In this document: one piece after another, positions 1-5,517 of the stretch | Numbering within the stretch: the first letter of the stretch is position 1 | How the letters are laid out: each line of letters opens with the position of its first letter | NCBI GenBank assembly: GCA_009782865.1 | Contig: WRIF01000122.1 | Coordinates: 1-5,517, forward strand | Source of the DNA: Promicromonosporaceae bacterium | GTDB taxonomy: Bacteria; Actinomycetota; Actinomycetes; Actinomycetales; Cellulomonadaceae | DNA length: 5,517 nucleotides | Direction: 5' to 3' | Notes under the pieces: model-generated | Database searches by the model: none | The model's input: the letters and a program-made list of their open reading frames with translations, nothing else | What the model was told of the DNA's origin: nothing | Translations under genes and position numbers: made by a program

Positions 1-1046
1 TAGCGCTTGGCGAGGGAGACGACCAGGCGCAGGTTGGCCTCGAGCAGGTGGTTCTTGGCGCGCTTGCCGTCGGCGATCACCCACACCATGTCGCGATGTT
101 GGCGGCGCAGATCGGCGGGGGCGGTGGTGCGGTCGTAGCCGGCCCATTGCTCGGAGTGATTGAGCAGACGCTCGGCGTACAGGCCGGCCTCGATGCGCTT
201 GGCCAGCTCGACCTCCTGCTCGGCGTTCAGCAGGGCGACCTTGCCGATCTGCTTCAGGTAGTCCTTGACCGGGTCGGCGGTGGCGCCAGCGGTGACGACG
301 GTTTGAACCGGCTGGTCTTCCTCGTCGGTGTCGGACACCACAAAGCCGGCGGAGTCGGACTCTTCTTCGACCTCTTCGGTCTTGGTCTTGCGCCGCCTGG
401 GCTTGGCCGCGTCGTCGCCATCGTCTTCGGCGTCTTCCGAATCGGCGTCGCCCTCGCCGGCCTCGGCGTCATCCTCGGCGTCTACGTCTTCGGTGTCAAT
501 GTCCTCTTCGGGAAGCTCGTCGGGCTCCACCTCTTCGGCGTCCTCGACATCGATGTCTTCGTCCTGCGCCACCGGCTCCTCGGCCGCCTTGCCGCGCTTC
601 TTGGCCGGAGCTTTCTTCGCGGGCGCCTTCTTCGTGGTCGCCCGCTTGGCCGAGGCCTTCTTCGCCGCGGTCGGCTCGGTGGCCTCGTTCGCCGCTGCGT
701 CCTCCTCGCCCGGCTCGGGAGCGGGCTGAGCCGCAGCCTGCTTCGCGGCCGCCTTCTTGGCAGGAGCGGCCTTCTTGGCAGGCGCCGACTTCTTCGCGGC
801 GGCCTGCTTGGCGGGCGTCTTGGCCGCCGGCTTGACGGTGGCGCGCGCCTGCTCGACAACCTCGGCAGAGACGGTCGAAGAGGCGGTCTTCACCTCCGCT
901 CCCAACCCGGTCAGGGCCACCAACATCTCCTTGGTGGTCAGGCCGAGCTCGGTGGCGAGCACATGCACGCGCACCCGACCGTCAATCGAAACCTTGGCTG
1001 CGGGCACCTTGACGGAAGTCTTCTTTGGCTTGGAAGTGGACGCCAC
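1..1046 (-). CDS. sigA: Primary RNA polymerase sigma factor (RpoD/SigA/HrdB type), N-terminal part with an IF2_N-like domain; 3' end outside window
   Basis: Housekeeping sigma factor that directs RNA polymerase to vegetative promoters. The 348 complete codons read without a stop to the window edge. Sigma region 1.2 is at about residues 258-295 ([20 protein letters not shown] and the following ELAKRIEAG), and region 2.1 begins at about 330 ([17 protein letters not shown]); both match actinobacterial HrdB/SigA closely. Before them lie, in order, an IF-2 N-terminal-like domain (about 24-72: [12 protein letters not shown], then [14 protein letters not shown]), a Lys/Ala/Pro-rich basic arm (73-152), an acidic D/E-rich stretch (156-213) and a basic patch RRRK (217-220). 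The GTG start at 1046 is chosen because GAAAGG lies 7 nt upstream and the IF2_N-like fold begins soon after. The first in-frame ATG (residue 41) would cut that domain in half. The identity as primary sigma is certain in kind; the symbol is by homology, since regions 2.2-4 are not in view. A long Ala/Lys-rich extension is common in this family, but the IF2_N-like start is unusual to me. Confidence 0.95.
   Translation of the reverse strand, partial: MASTSKPKKTSVKVPAAKVSIDGRVRVHVLATELGLTTKEMLVALTGLGAEVKTASSTVSAEVVEQARATVKPAAKTPAKQAAAKKSAPAKKAAPAKKAAAKQAAAQPAPEPGEEDAAANEATEPTAAKKASAKRATTKKAPAKKAPAKKRGKAAEEPVAQDEDIDVEDAEEVEPDELPEEDIDTEDVDAEDDAEAGEGDADSEDAEDDGDDAAKPRRRKTKTEEVEEESDSAGFVVSDTDEEDQPVQTVVTAGATADPVKDYLKQIGKVALLNAEQEVELAKRIEAGLYAERLLNHSEQWAGYDRTTAPADLRRQHRDMVWVIADGKRAKNHLLEANLRLVVSLAKR
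591..830 (-). repeat. Low-complexity Lys/Ala/Pro repeat region in the sigma factor gene
   Basis: Codons 73-152 encode runs of the AAKK/APAKK type, such as [18 protein letters not shown] and [15 protein letters not shown], split by a short acidic piece ([15 protein letters not shown]). At the DNA level there are imperfect 18-bp direct repeats, for example near 751-785 where gccttcttggcagg recurs. The composition resembles histone-H1-like tails seen on several actinobacterial DNA-binding proteins. A nonspecific nucleic-acid-binding arm is a reasonable inference. Copy number may vary between strains. Confidence 0.7.
831..977 (-). other. IF2_N-like domain encoded at the start of the sigma factor gene
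   Basis: Residues 24-72 of the sigma factor read [18 protein letters not shown], then [17 protein letters not shown] and [12 protein letters not shown]. This follows the pattern of the small helical N-terminal module of actinobacterial IF-2: an opening V-R-V-x-x-L-A-x-E-L-G, then a S/T-K-E-hydrophobic helix, and a closing V-K/R-S/T-A-S-S-T-hydrophobic segment with E-V-V after it. The assignment is by eye from remembered family sequences, not from a profile search. In IF-2 the module is an N-terminal accessory domain; its role on a sigma factor is unknown. Confidence 0.75.
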
Positions 1047-1052
1047 AAATCG

Positions 1053-1059
1053 ACCTTTC
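1053..1059 (-). promoter_or_regulatory. Ribosome binding site for the sigma factor gene
   Basis: On the minus strand GAAAGGT lies with its GG 7 nt before the GTG at 1046. This supports the GTG start and so the inclusion of the IF2_N-like domain in the protein. Confidence 0.6.
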
Positions 1060-1106
1060 GGCGGGAGGGGGATGATTGCCGGAGTCTCTTGACGTCCGGT
1101 TGCTGG

Positions 1107-2420
1107 CTATATTGTACCCCGCGCCTCGGCCCTGACCCAGCCAGGTGGCAGGCCAGCGAGCAGGATCGTCTCCACCAATCGCGCCAATGAGTCTGCGGGC
1201 GCGACGGCCAATGCCTGCTCCACCCGCACCCTGGCCAGCGACCCCTGCCCACCCCACCAGGCCAGGAGGGCAAGCAGCGCCAACGGGGCAACCCTGGCGG
1301 GAGGGTCGAGGTGAGCGGCGAGGAACTCCAGCAGCCGCACCCCGGCCGGCGCCCGCGACCCGGGATCGTCCGGGCGCAGGTTGCCGGTGACAATCGACTC
1401 CATCGCCCGCCCGACCTCCGCCGCTGTCCGCTCAAACCCGCCCCCGCCGGCCGCCACCAGCCTGCGGGCCGTCGCGCCGAAACCGGGCAGCAGCCACAGG
1501 AGCGCGGCATCGCGCAGCCGCGGCGTCTCCAGGGCCACCCCGAGGCGCCCCAGGTGCCCTGAACTCGGTTCGATTCCGGCGGTCACCTGCTCCACGGCGG
1601 CGATCCAGCGCTGCAACTGCGCCCCACCTAGCTGGGCCGGGCCGGCTCGCGCTCGCGCCGCGGCGCGACGGGCAGAGCGGCGCCGCTGTGACGAGACCCA
1701 GGGAAGCGCGGCGAGCGCCTCCCGCGAGGGCAGCGGACAGGCGCCTGCAAACACCATCTCCGTCTGGGCGGCGGTTCCTGTCAGACGCGACACCTCCCAT
1801 CCCTCGGGAGGGCAACAGGCGGGGTCCGCACAGTCGAGGCAGCGGAAGTGGGTGTCCCCCACCGCCCAGGCCTCGACGGCCCCTAGGGTTCGCCGCAGGG
1901 CGCGCCGCAGCCCTGCCAGGCCGGCCCTGACGGGGGCAGGCATCTCCCCTTGATGAAACGCGATCACCAAGGCGGCCCCGGCACGATCAGGCCAGGCGGC
2001 ACCAGGCAGGGCGCTACCGGGTCGGACCCCACCAGGCAGGGCACTGCCAGACAGGGCACCACCAGATTGGGTGCCACCGGGCCATACACTGCCAGATTGG
2101 GTGCCACCGGACCAGGCCCTACCAGGCAAGGCACTCCCAGGCAGGGCACTCCCAGGCAGGGCACTCCCAGCCAGGGCGCACCCCGCGACGTGCCCCGCCA
2201 CCTGCTCGGCAAACCCCGGGGCGGCGATGTCACCGAGGTCAAGACGGGCCACCGGGCCGACCTGCCCGCCGGACCGCAGGCAGACAATCACCACCGACTG
2301 CTGCGGCCGATAGCCAAGCAGGTGGGGCACGATGGAGATGAGGTCGCGGGCATCACGGACGCGAACGGCCTCCCGCGGCCGGTGGGCGGCCGGGGCGCGA
2401 CCTGCAGTGATGGCATCCAT
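1107..2420 (-). CDS. DUF4192 family protein with an internal pentapeptide-repeat insert
   Basis: A 437-aa protein of the actinobacterial DUF4192 family; its biochemical role is not known. Family marks are the N-terminal DLISIVPHLLGYRPQQSVVI (residues 26-45), a cysteine cluster CLDCADPACCPPEGW (194-208) containing the family's CCPxxG, and a C-terminal helical part (ALLALLAWWGGQGSLA, then QALAVAPADSLARLVETILL and PPGW) typical of the family. Between a helix (AEQVAGHVAG) and a strand (AALVIAFHQ) sits a low-complexity insert of 13 pentads, ALPGS-like, at residues 82-146. No signal peptide or clear transmembrane segment is seen, so it is probably cytoplasmic. The ATG at 2420 is chosen because it leaves about 20 residues before the conserved domain. 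An ATG at 2462 would add 14 residues. Neither start has a convincing ribosome binding site. The gene lies 60 bp upstream of the sigma factor gene on the same strand and may be cotranscribed with it. Confidence 0.88.
   Translation of the reverse strand: MDAITAGRAPAAHRPREAVRVRDARDLISIVPHLLGYRPQQSVVIVCLRSGGQVGPVARLDLGDIAAPGFAEQVAGHVAGCALAGSALPGSALPGSALPGRAWSGGTQSGSVWPGGTQSGGALSGSALPGGVRPGSALPGAAWPDRAGAALVIAFHQGEMPAPVRAGLAGLRRALRRTLGAVEAWAVGDTHFRCLDCADPACCPPEGWEVSRLTGTAAQTEMVFAGACPLPSREALAALPWVSSQRRRSARRAAARARAGPAQLGGAQLQRWIAAVEQVTAGIEPSSGHLGRLGVALETPRLRDAALLWLLPGFGATARRLVAAGGGGFERTAAEVGRAMESIVTGNLRPDDPGSRAPAGVRLLEFLAAHLDPPARVAPLALLALLAWWGGQGSLARVRVEQALAVAPADSLARLVETILLAGLPPGWVRAEARGTI
1111..1116 (-). 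promoter_or_regulatory. Candidate -10 element (TACAAT) for the sigma factor gene
   Basis: TACAAT on the minus strand fits the actinobacterial TANNNT -10 consensus and is 5/6 to TATAAT. It overlaps the last codons of the upstream DUF4192 gene, whose stop TAG is at 1109-1107. It would start transcription near 1104 and give a 5' UTR of about 58 nt. No good -35 hexamer is seen 16-18 nt upstream. If real, the sigma gene has its own promoter as well as possible readthrough from DUF4192. Confidence 0.45.
1981..2175 (-). repeat. Tandem minisatellite: 13 imperfect 15-bp units inside the DUF4192 gene
   Basis: Plus-strand units of consensus gcactcccaggcagg run head to tail for 195 bp, exactly 13 x 15. 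The units at 2131-2145 and 2146-2160 are identical and 2161-2175 differs by one base. The others are more diverged, such as gcactgccagacagg at 2041 and gcggcaccaggcagg at 1996. A higher-order 30-bp duplication is visible: ccagattgggtgccaccgg occurs at 2062-2080 and 2092-2110. Because 15 is a multiple of 3, gain or loss of units keeps the reading frame and adds or removes one ALPGS-like pentad. Confidence 0.92.
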
Positions 2421-2533
2421 GTCTCTAGGTTCGCCGTCTCTGCCGCCCCTGCCAAGGGTCATTTCTTCCCGCGGTGGAAGTGCCAGCGGCAGGGGCCTGT
2501 GGAAAACCCGGGGCGAGGTTTGGCCGCCCTGGG

Positions 2534-2539
2534 ATTTAA
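2534..2539 (-). promoter_or_regulatory. Possible -10 element (TTAAAT) for the DUF4192 gene
   Basis: TTAAAT on the minus strand is the most AT-rich patch upstream of DUF4192 and is 4/6 to TATAAT. No matching -35 is seen. It abuts the rightward TAGACT element, so promoters in the two directions would be back to back. This is a weak call based on position and composition only. Confidence 0.25.
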
Positions 2540-2540
2540 G

Positions 2541-2546
2541 TAGACT
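2541..2546 (+). promoter_or_regulatory. -10 element (TAGACT) placed for a leaderless transcript of the polyprenyl synthase gene
   Basis: TAGACT fits TANNNT and lies 6 nt before the ATG at 2553, so transcription would begin at the A of the start codon. No Shine-Dalgarno sequence precedes the ATG (the upstream bases are acttgcggc), as expected for leaderless translation. A loose -35 candidate, TTTGGC, is at 2519-2524 with a 16-bp spacer. Confidence 0.55.
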
Positions 2547-2552
2547 TGCGGC

Positions 2553-3635
2553 ATGGAATCGGAGGACTTCAGCGCCGCCGTCACCGCGGCGCTGACCGCG
2601 CTCGGCACGCGGCTGACTGCGCAGGTCACCGCGCTCGGCCCAGACGCCGCCCCCCTCGTCGAGCAGGTGGAGCAGTTGCTGCAGGGCGGAAAGCGGCTGC
2701 GCGCCTCCTTCGCCTACTGGAGCTTCCGTGCCCACGGCGGGCCGGCCAGCGGCGACTGGCACGTGGCGGCCATTCGCACGGCTGCCGCGCTAGAGGTCTT
2801 CCAGGCCGCGGCCCTGTTCCACGATGACGTCTTCGATGCCGCCGACACCCGGCGAGGCCACCCCAGCGCGCATCGCGCCTTCGAGGCCCGCCACCGCGCC
2901 GCCGGCTGGCAGGGCGATCCCGCCGCCTTCGGGGTGTCGACCGCCGTGCTGCTCGGTGACCTGGCGCTGGTCGCCGCCCAGCAGGAGCTCACCACCGCCC
3001 TTGCCCTCACCTCGCTGGGTGCCGAGCAGCGCACCCGGGTGCAGGAGGCCTACAACCAGATGGGCTTGGAGGTGATGGTCGGCCAATACCTGGACGTACA
3101 GGCGGCGAACGCCCCGTGGGGAGATGACCCGGCTGCCGATGAGGCCCGCTCCCGGCAGATTGTCACCGCCAAGGCGGCGTCGTACTCCGTGCGCTACCCC
3201 CTGGCGATCGGCGCCCTGCTCGCCGGGCAAGACCCGCAACCCATCGATCGCGTCGGCCTACCGCTGGGCATCGCCTTCCAACTGCGCGACGACGTGCTTG
3301 GCGTCTTCGGCGACGAGGCGGAGACGGGCAAGCCGGTCGGCGGCGACCTCGTGGAAGGCAAGCGGACCGTCCTGGCCGCGCGCACCCTGGCCTTGGGCAC
3401 CCCGCAACAGCAACGCACCCTGCGCGACGGCCTGGGCAGGCCGGACCTCGGCCGGGCGGACATCGCCGCCATTCAGGCGGCGATTCGCGACTCGGGCGCC
3501 TACGCCAGCCACGAGCGGCTGATCAACGAGCTGACCGTCGAGGCGGAGGCCGCCCTCGCCCAGTGCCAGTTGACCGACCCCGGCGCCGCCAGGCTGCGCG
3601 AAACGCTGGCAAGATCGGTACGTCGCCAGGCCTAG
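2553..3635 (+). CDS. Polyprenyl diphosphate synthase (IdsA/GGPP synthase type)
   Basis: A trans-prenyltransferase of 360 aa, a normal length. It condenses isopentenyl diphosphate onto an allylic diphosphate, using Mg2+ held by two aspartate-rich motifs. The IPP-binding GGKRLR is at 45-50. The first Asp-rich motif is HDDVFDAADTRRG (DDVFD at 91-95) and the second is QLRDDVLGVFGD (DD at 246-247), followed by GK (259-260) and GGDLVEGKRT (263-272). K207 sits in the conserved helix before the second motif. Residues 4 and 5 before the first motif are both Ala, not aromatic. In this family that argues against a farnesyl-only product and for C20 or longer, though the exact chain length cannot be read. 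Cytoplasmic. The ATG at 2553 starts the conserved helical region after a short leader. The kinase gene follows after 18 bp, an arrangement similar to the idsA and pknL neighbourhood in corynebacteria and mycobacteria. Likely roles are precursors of quinone side chains, carotenoids or polyprenyl-phosphate carriers. Confidence 0.95.
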   Translation: MESEDFSAAVTAALTALGTRLTAQVTALGPDAAPLVEQVEQLLQGGKRLRASFAYWSFRAHGGPASGDWHVAAIRTAAALEVFQAAALFHDDVFDAADTRRGHPSAHRAFEARHRAAGWQGDPAAFGVSTAVLLGDLALVAAQQELTTALALTSLGAEQRTRVQEAYNQMGLEVMVGQYLDVQAANAPWGDDPAADEARSRQIVTAKAASYSVRYPLAIGALLAGQDPQPIDRVGLPLGIAFQLRDDVLGVFGDEAETGKPVGGDLVEGKRTVLAARTLALGTPQQQRTLRDGLGRPDLGRADIAAIQAAIRDSGAYASHERLINELTVEAEAALAQCQLTDPGAARLRETLARSVRRQA

Positions 3636-3640
3636 GCCCA

Positions 3641-3646
3641 TAGACT
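3641..3646 (+). promoter_or_regulatory. -10 element (TAGACT) placed for a leaderless transcript of the kinase gene
   Basis: This is the same hexamer as at 2541-2546. It lies 7 nt before the GTG at 3654 and inside the 18-bp gap after the synthase stop codon. No Shine-Dalgarno sequence is present before the GTG or before the in-frame ATG at 3672. This favours the GTG at 3654 as a leaderless start and suggests that the kinase can be transcribed independently of the synthase. No -35 element is apparent. Confidence 0.5.
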
Positions 3647-3653
3647 CAGCGCC

Positions 3654-5517
3654 GTGGCCGGCAGCGATCCGATGATTGGACGCCTCGTTGACGGGCGGTA
3701 CGAAATCCGCTCGCGCGTGGCGCGCGGAGGCATGGCCACCGTGTACCTGGCCCGTGACCGGCGCCTTGATCGGCATGTGGCGCTGAAGGTGATGCACTCC
3801 CACCTGGCGGATGGCACCGACGGAGCCGCCTTCGTGTCCCGGTTTCGCCGGGAGGCGCGCGCCGCGGCGCGCCTGACCCACTCCGGAGTGGTGGCCGTCT
3901 ACGACCAGGGGGTGGACGGGGAAACGTCGTACCTGACCATGGAGTATGTGCCCGGCTCCAACCTGCGCCGCGAGCTGCGCAAGCACGGCACGCTGCCGGT
4001 GGGCCGCACCCTCGACCTGCTGGATCAGATGCTGGCCGCCCTCGCCGCCGCGCATGCCAAGGGGCTGGTCCACCGCGACATCAAGCCCGAAAACGCACTG
4101 CTCACCGAGGCGGGCGGGCAGGTGAAGGTGGCCGACTTTGGCCTGGCGCGCGCCGTCACGGAGGTGACCTCGACGACGACGGGCACCATCCTCGGCACCG
4201 TTGCCTATCTGGCCCCGGAGGTGATCGCCACCGGCTCCTGCGATGCGCGCACCGATGTCTACGCCATCGGCATCCTCGCCTACGAGATGCTGACCGGCAC
4301 CCTTCCCAAGGACGGCTCGACCCCGATCCAGATCGCCTTCCAGCATGTACACCAGGATGTGCCGGCGCCGTCGATGGTGGTGGACTGGCTGCCCCCGGAG
4401 ATCGACCGGCTCGTGCTGGCGTTCACCGCCCGCGACCCGGCCCGACGCCCGGCAGGGGGCGCCCAGGCCCTGGTGATGCTGCGCGAGGCCCGCAGCGCGA
4501 TTGCCGCCGAGCATCCTGACCTGCTGGAACGCCGCGCCGACCCGCCGGAGAGCTTCACCGAGGCGCGGGATGAGGCCGACGAGATTCCAACCGACCCCAC
4601 CGAGACCCCGCTGCATGACCTCGTCGATACCGACGGGGACACCCTGGCCGAGACCGGCACGCTGCACTCCATCCCGTTGGGATCGCCCGCCGACCTGAGC
4701 GCACAGGCCACCCAGGCCATAGCGCAACACCAGACGGCACGCCTGCCTGCCGAGGACGAGGCGACAATACCCCCGCCTCCGCCCCCACCGGCCTCCCGCA
4801 AGAAGATGCTGCTGCGGGCGCTGGCGATCGTGCTGCCGCTGCTGGCCCTGGCGGCGGCCGGCCTGTTCGGAACCCGCTGGTGGTTTGCCGATGGACCCGG
4901 CGCCTGGACGCAGATGCCCGAGCACATCCTCGGGGAGCCCTTCGCGGAGGTGCGCGCAGAACTCACCACGCTAGACCTGGCCTACCAATACACCTTCGCC
5001 TACGACGACAACCGCGAGGCGGGCTTGGTGCTGACGGTAGACCCCTCCGCCGGTGAGGCCGTGCGCCGCGACGCGGTGGTGAACCTGGTGGTTTCCCGCG
5101 GGGTGCGGATGGTCTCGCTGCCTGATCGCCTCGTGGGCCTTGACCTGGCGGAGGCCGAGGCGGCCCTCACCGAGGTAGGTCTCGGCCTGGGTCGAACCCA
5201 GTCCATTCACCGAGACGATGTGCCCGCCGGGCAGGTGATTGGCGTCGATCCGGCCGAGGGGGCGCAGGTGCCGCACCACACGACGGTGACCCTCACCGTC
5301 TCTGCCGGTCCCGCCCCCGTGACCGTCACCCAACAGGTGGGGGTGGCCCGGGACTACGCCCAGGCCGCGCTGGAAGCCCTGGGCCTGATCGTCGAGTTTG
5401 CCCCGGACCAGCACTCGCTGACCGTACCGGCCGGCCACGTGATCAGCCAGTCGATCCCGTCTGGCACGGTGGCGCACCGCACCGATTCGATCACCTTGAC
5501 CATCTCGGCCGGCCCGC
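3654..5517 (+). CDS. pknL: Transmembrane Ser/Thr protein kinase with PASTA domains (PknL-like), 3' end outside window
   Basis: At least 621 aa, open to the window edge. The cytoplasmic Hanks-type kinase domain spans about residues 16-285. It has glycine loop VARGGMATV (22-30), ATP-binding K45 in VALK, helix-C E67, catalytic HRDIKPEN (H140, D142, K144, N147), DFG (161-163), a Thr-rich activation segment (TEVTSTTTGTILGT, 169-182), APE (187-189) and D201. A 97-residue acidic, Thr-rich juxtamembrane linker ends in seven prolines (373-379). One transmembrane helix follows at about 385-405. Three extracellular PASTA domains are visible at about 418-483, 484-553 and 554-621, and more may follow. PASTA domains bind muropeptides or lipid II in homologues, so the protein probably monitors peptidoglycan and phosphorylates cytoplasmic division or envelope proteins. 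The Ala at the first glycine position and the TSTxTGxILGT segment resemble PknL more than PknA/PknB, and the adjacent polyprenyl synthase gene supports that. The subfamily name is less certain than the kinase call. GTG is chosen as the start from the TAGACT spacing; the ATG at 3672 would shorten it by 6 residues. Confidence 0.93.
   Translation, partial: MAGSDPMIGRLVDGRYEIRSRVARGGMATVYLARDRRLDRHVALKVMHSHLADGTDGAAFVSRFRREARAAARLTHSGVVAVYDQGVDGETSYLTMEYVPGSNLRRELRKHGTLPVGRTLDLLDQMLAALAAAHAKGLVHRDIKPENALLTEAGGQVKVADFGLARAVTEVTSTTTGTILGTVAYLAPEVIATGSCDARTDVYAIGILAYEMLTGTLPKDGSTPIQIAFQHVHQDVPAPSMVVDWLPPEIDRLVLAFTARDPARRPAGGAQALVMLREARSAIAAEHPDLLERRADPPESFTEARDEADEIPTDPTETPLHDLVDTDGDTLAETGTLHSIPLGSPADLSAQATQAIAQHQTARLPAEDEATIPPPPPPPASRKKMLLRALAIVLPLLALAAAGLFGTRWWFADGPGAWTQMPEHILGEPFAEVRAELTTLDLAYQYTFAYDDNREAGLVLTVDPSAGEAVRRDAVVNLVVSRGVRMVSLPDRLVGLDLAEAEAALTEVGLGLGRTQSIHRDDVPAGQVIGVDPAEGAQVPHHTTVTLTVSAGPAPVTVTQQVGVARDYAQAALEALGLIVEFAPDQHSLTVPAGHVISQSIPSGTVAHRTDSITLTISAGP

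Noticed and set aside
1089..1113. Rightward TTGACG followed by TATATT
   Set aside because: The spacer is only 13 bp and no rightward gene follows before 2553.
48..1190. Rightward 380-codon open frame rich in Leu, Gly and Arg
   Set aside because: It is the antisense shadow of the sigma factor gene. Its LLRGR-like repeats are just the reverse complement of the Lys/Ala codons, and the minus strand encodes an unmistakable sigma factor.
2498..2506. tgtggaaaa, one mismatch from a DnaA box (TGTGGATAA)
   Set aside because: It is a single near-match with no companion boxes, AT-rich unwinding region or origin genes. One such 9-mer is expected by chance.
1950..2543. Rightward frame with TRQGTPRQGT repeats
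   Set aside because: It is the antisense reading of the 15-bp minisatellite. The leftward frame has DUF4192 motifs on both sides of the repeat, so that is the coding strand.
2421..2762. Upstream extension of the DUF4192 frame to an ATG at 2762
   Set aside because: It would overlap the start of the synthase gene by about 210 bp. The extra residues are not family-like, and internal starts at 2420 or 2462 fit the domain.
3629..3638. Perfect 10-bp palindrome GGCCTAGGCC over the synthase stop codon
   Set aside because: It has no loop or T-tract, so it is not an intrinsic terminator. It is short enough to arise by chance in GC-rich DNA.
3258..4925. Leftward 555-codon open frame opposite the synthase and kinase genes
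   Set aside because: It is antisense to two genes with complete catalytic motifs. Long antisense frames are expected at this GC content, and the translation resembles no family.
4971..5477. Leftward 168-codon open frame under the PASTA domains
   Set aside because: It is an antisense shadow; the plus strand encodes clear PASTA repeats throughout.

Overview
This is a GC-rich stretch of chromosome from an actinobacterium (Actinomycetota). The gene families point there: a HrdB/SigA-type primary sigma factor with a long Ala/Lys-rich N-terminus, a DUF4192 protein, an IdsA-type polyprenyl diphosphate synthase, and a PknL-like PASTA kinase. GTG starts, leaderless-type promoters and G/C-biased third codon positions agree. 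I would guess Propionibacteriales or a neighbouring order, but the sequence alone does not settle it. The region reads as core chromosome. I see no mobile element, tRNA, rRNA, CRISPR array or phage gene.

Layout. The left part (1-2420) is transcribed leftward. A DUF4192 gene (2420-1107) is followed after 60 bp by the 5' part of the primary sigma factor gene (start 1046, running off the left edge). The right part (2553-5517) is transcribed rightward. A polyprenyl diphosphate synthase gene (2553-3635) is followed after 18 bp by a transmembrane Ser/Thr kinase gene (from 3654, running off the right edge). The two arms diverge from a 132-bp intergenic region, 2421-2552. Gene density is high and no stretch over 300 bp lacks a gene.

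How the genes relate. The synthase makes long prenyl diphosphates, and the kinase senses the cell envelope through extracellular PASTA domains. Both fit a cell-envelope theme. The sigma factor is housekeeping transcription machinery. DUF4192 has no established role.

Main points of interest. (1) The sigma factor begins with what reads as a translation initiation factor IF-2 N-terminal domain (IF2_N), followed by a histone-H1-like Lys/Ala-rich arm and a strongly acidic stretch, before sigma regions 1.2 and 2.1. (2) The DUF4192 gene carries exactly 13 tandem 15-bp units, giving an in-frame pentapeptide minisatellite. (3) The synthase and kinase genes both lack a Shine-Dalgarno sequence and both have the same hexamer TAGACT 6-7 nt before the start codon, which suggests leaderless transcripts. 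(4) The kinase belongs to the PknL type by its glycine loop and activation segment but carries at least three PASTA domains.
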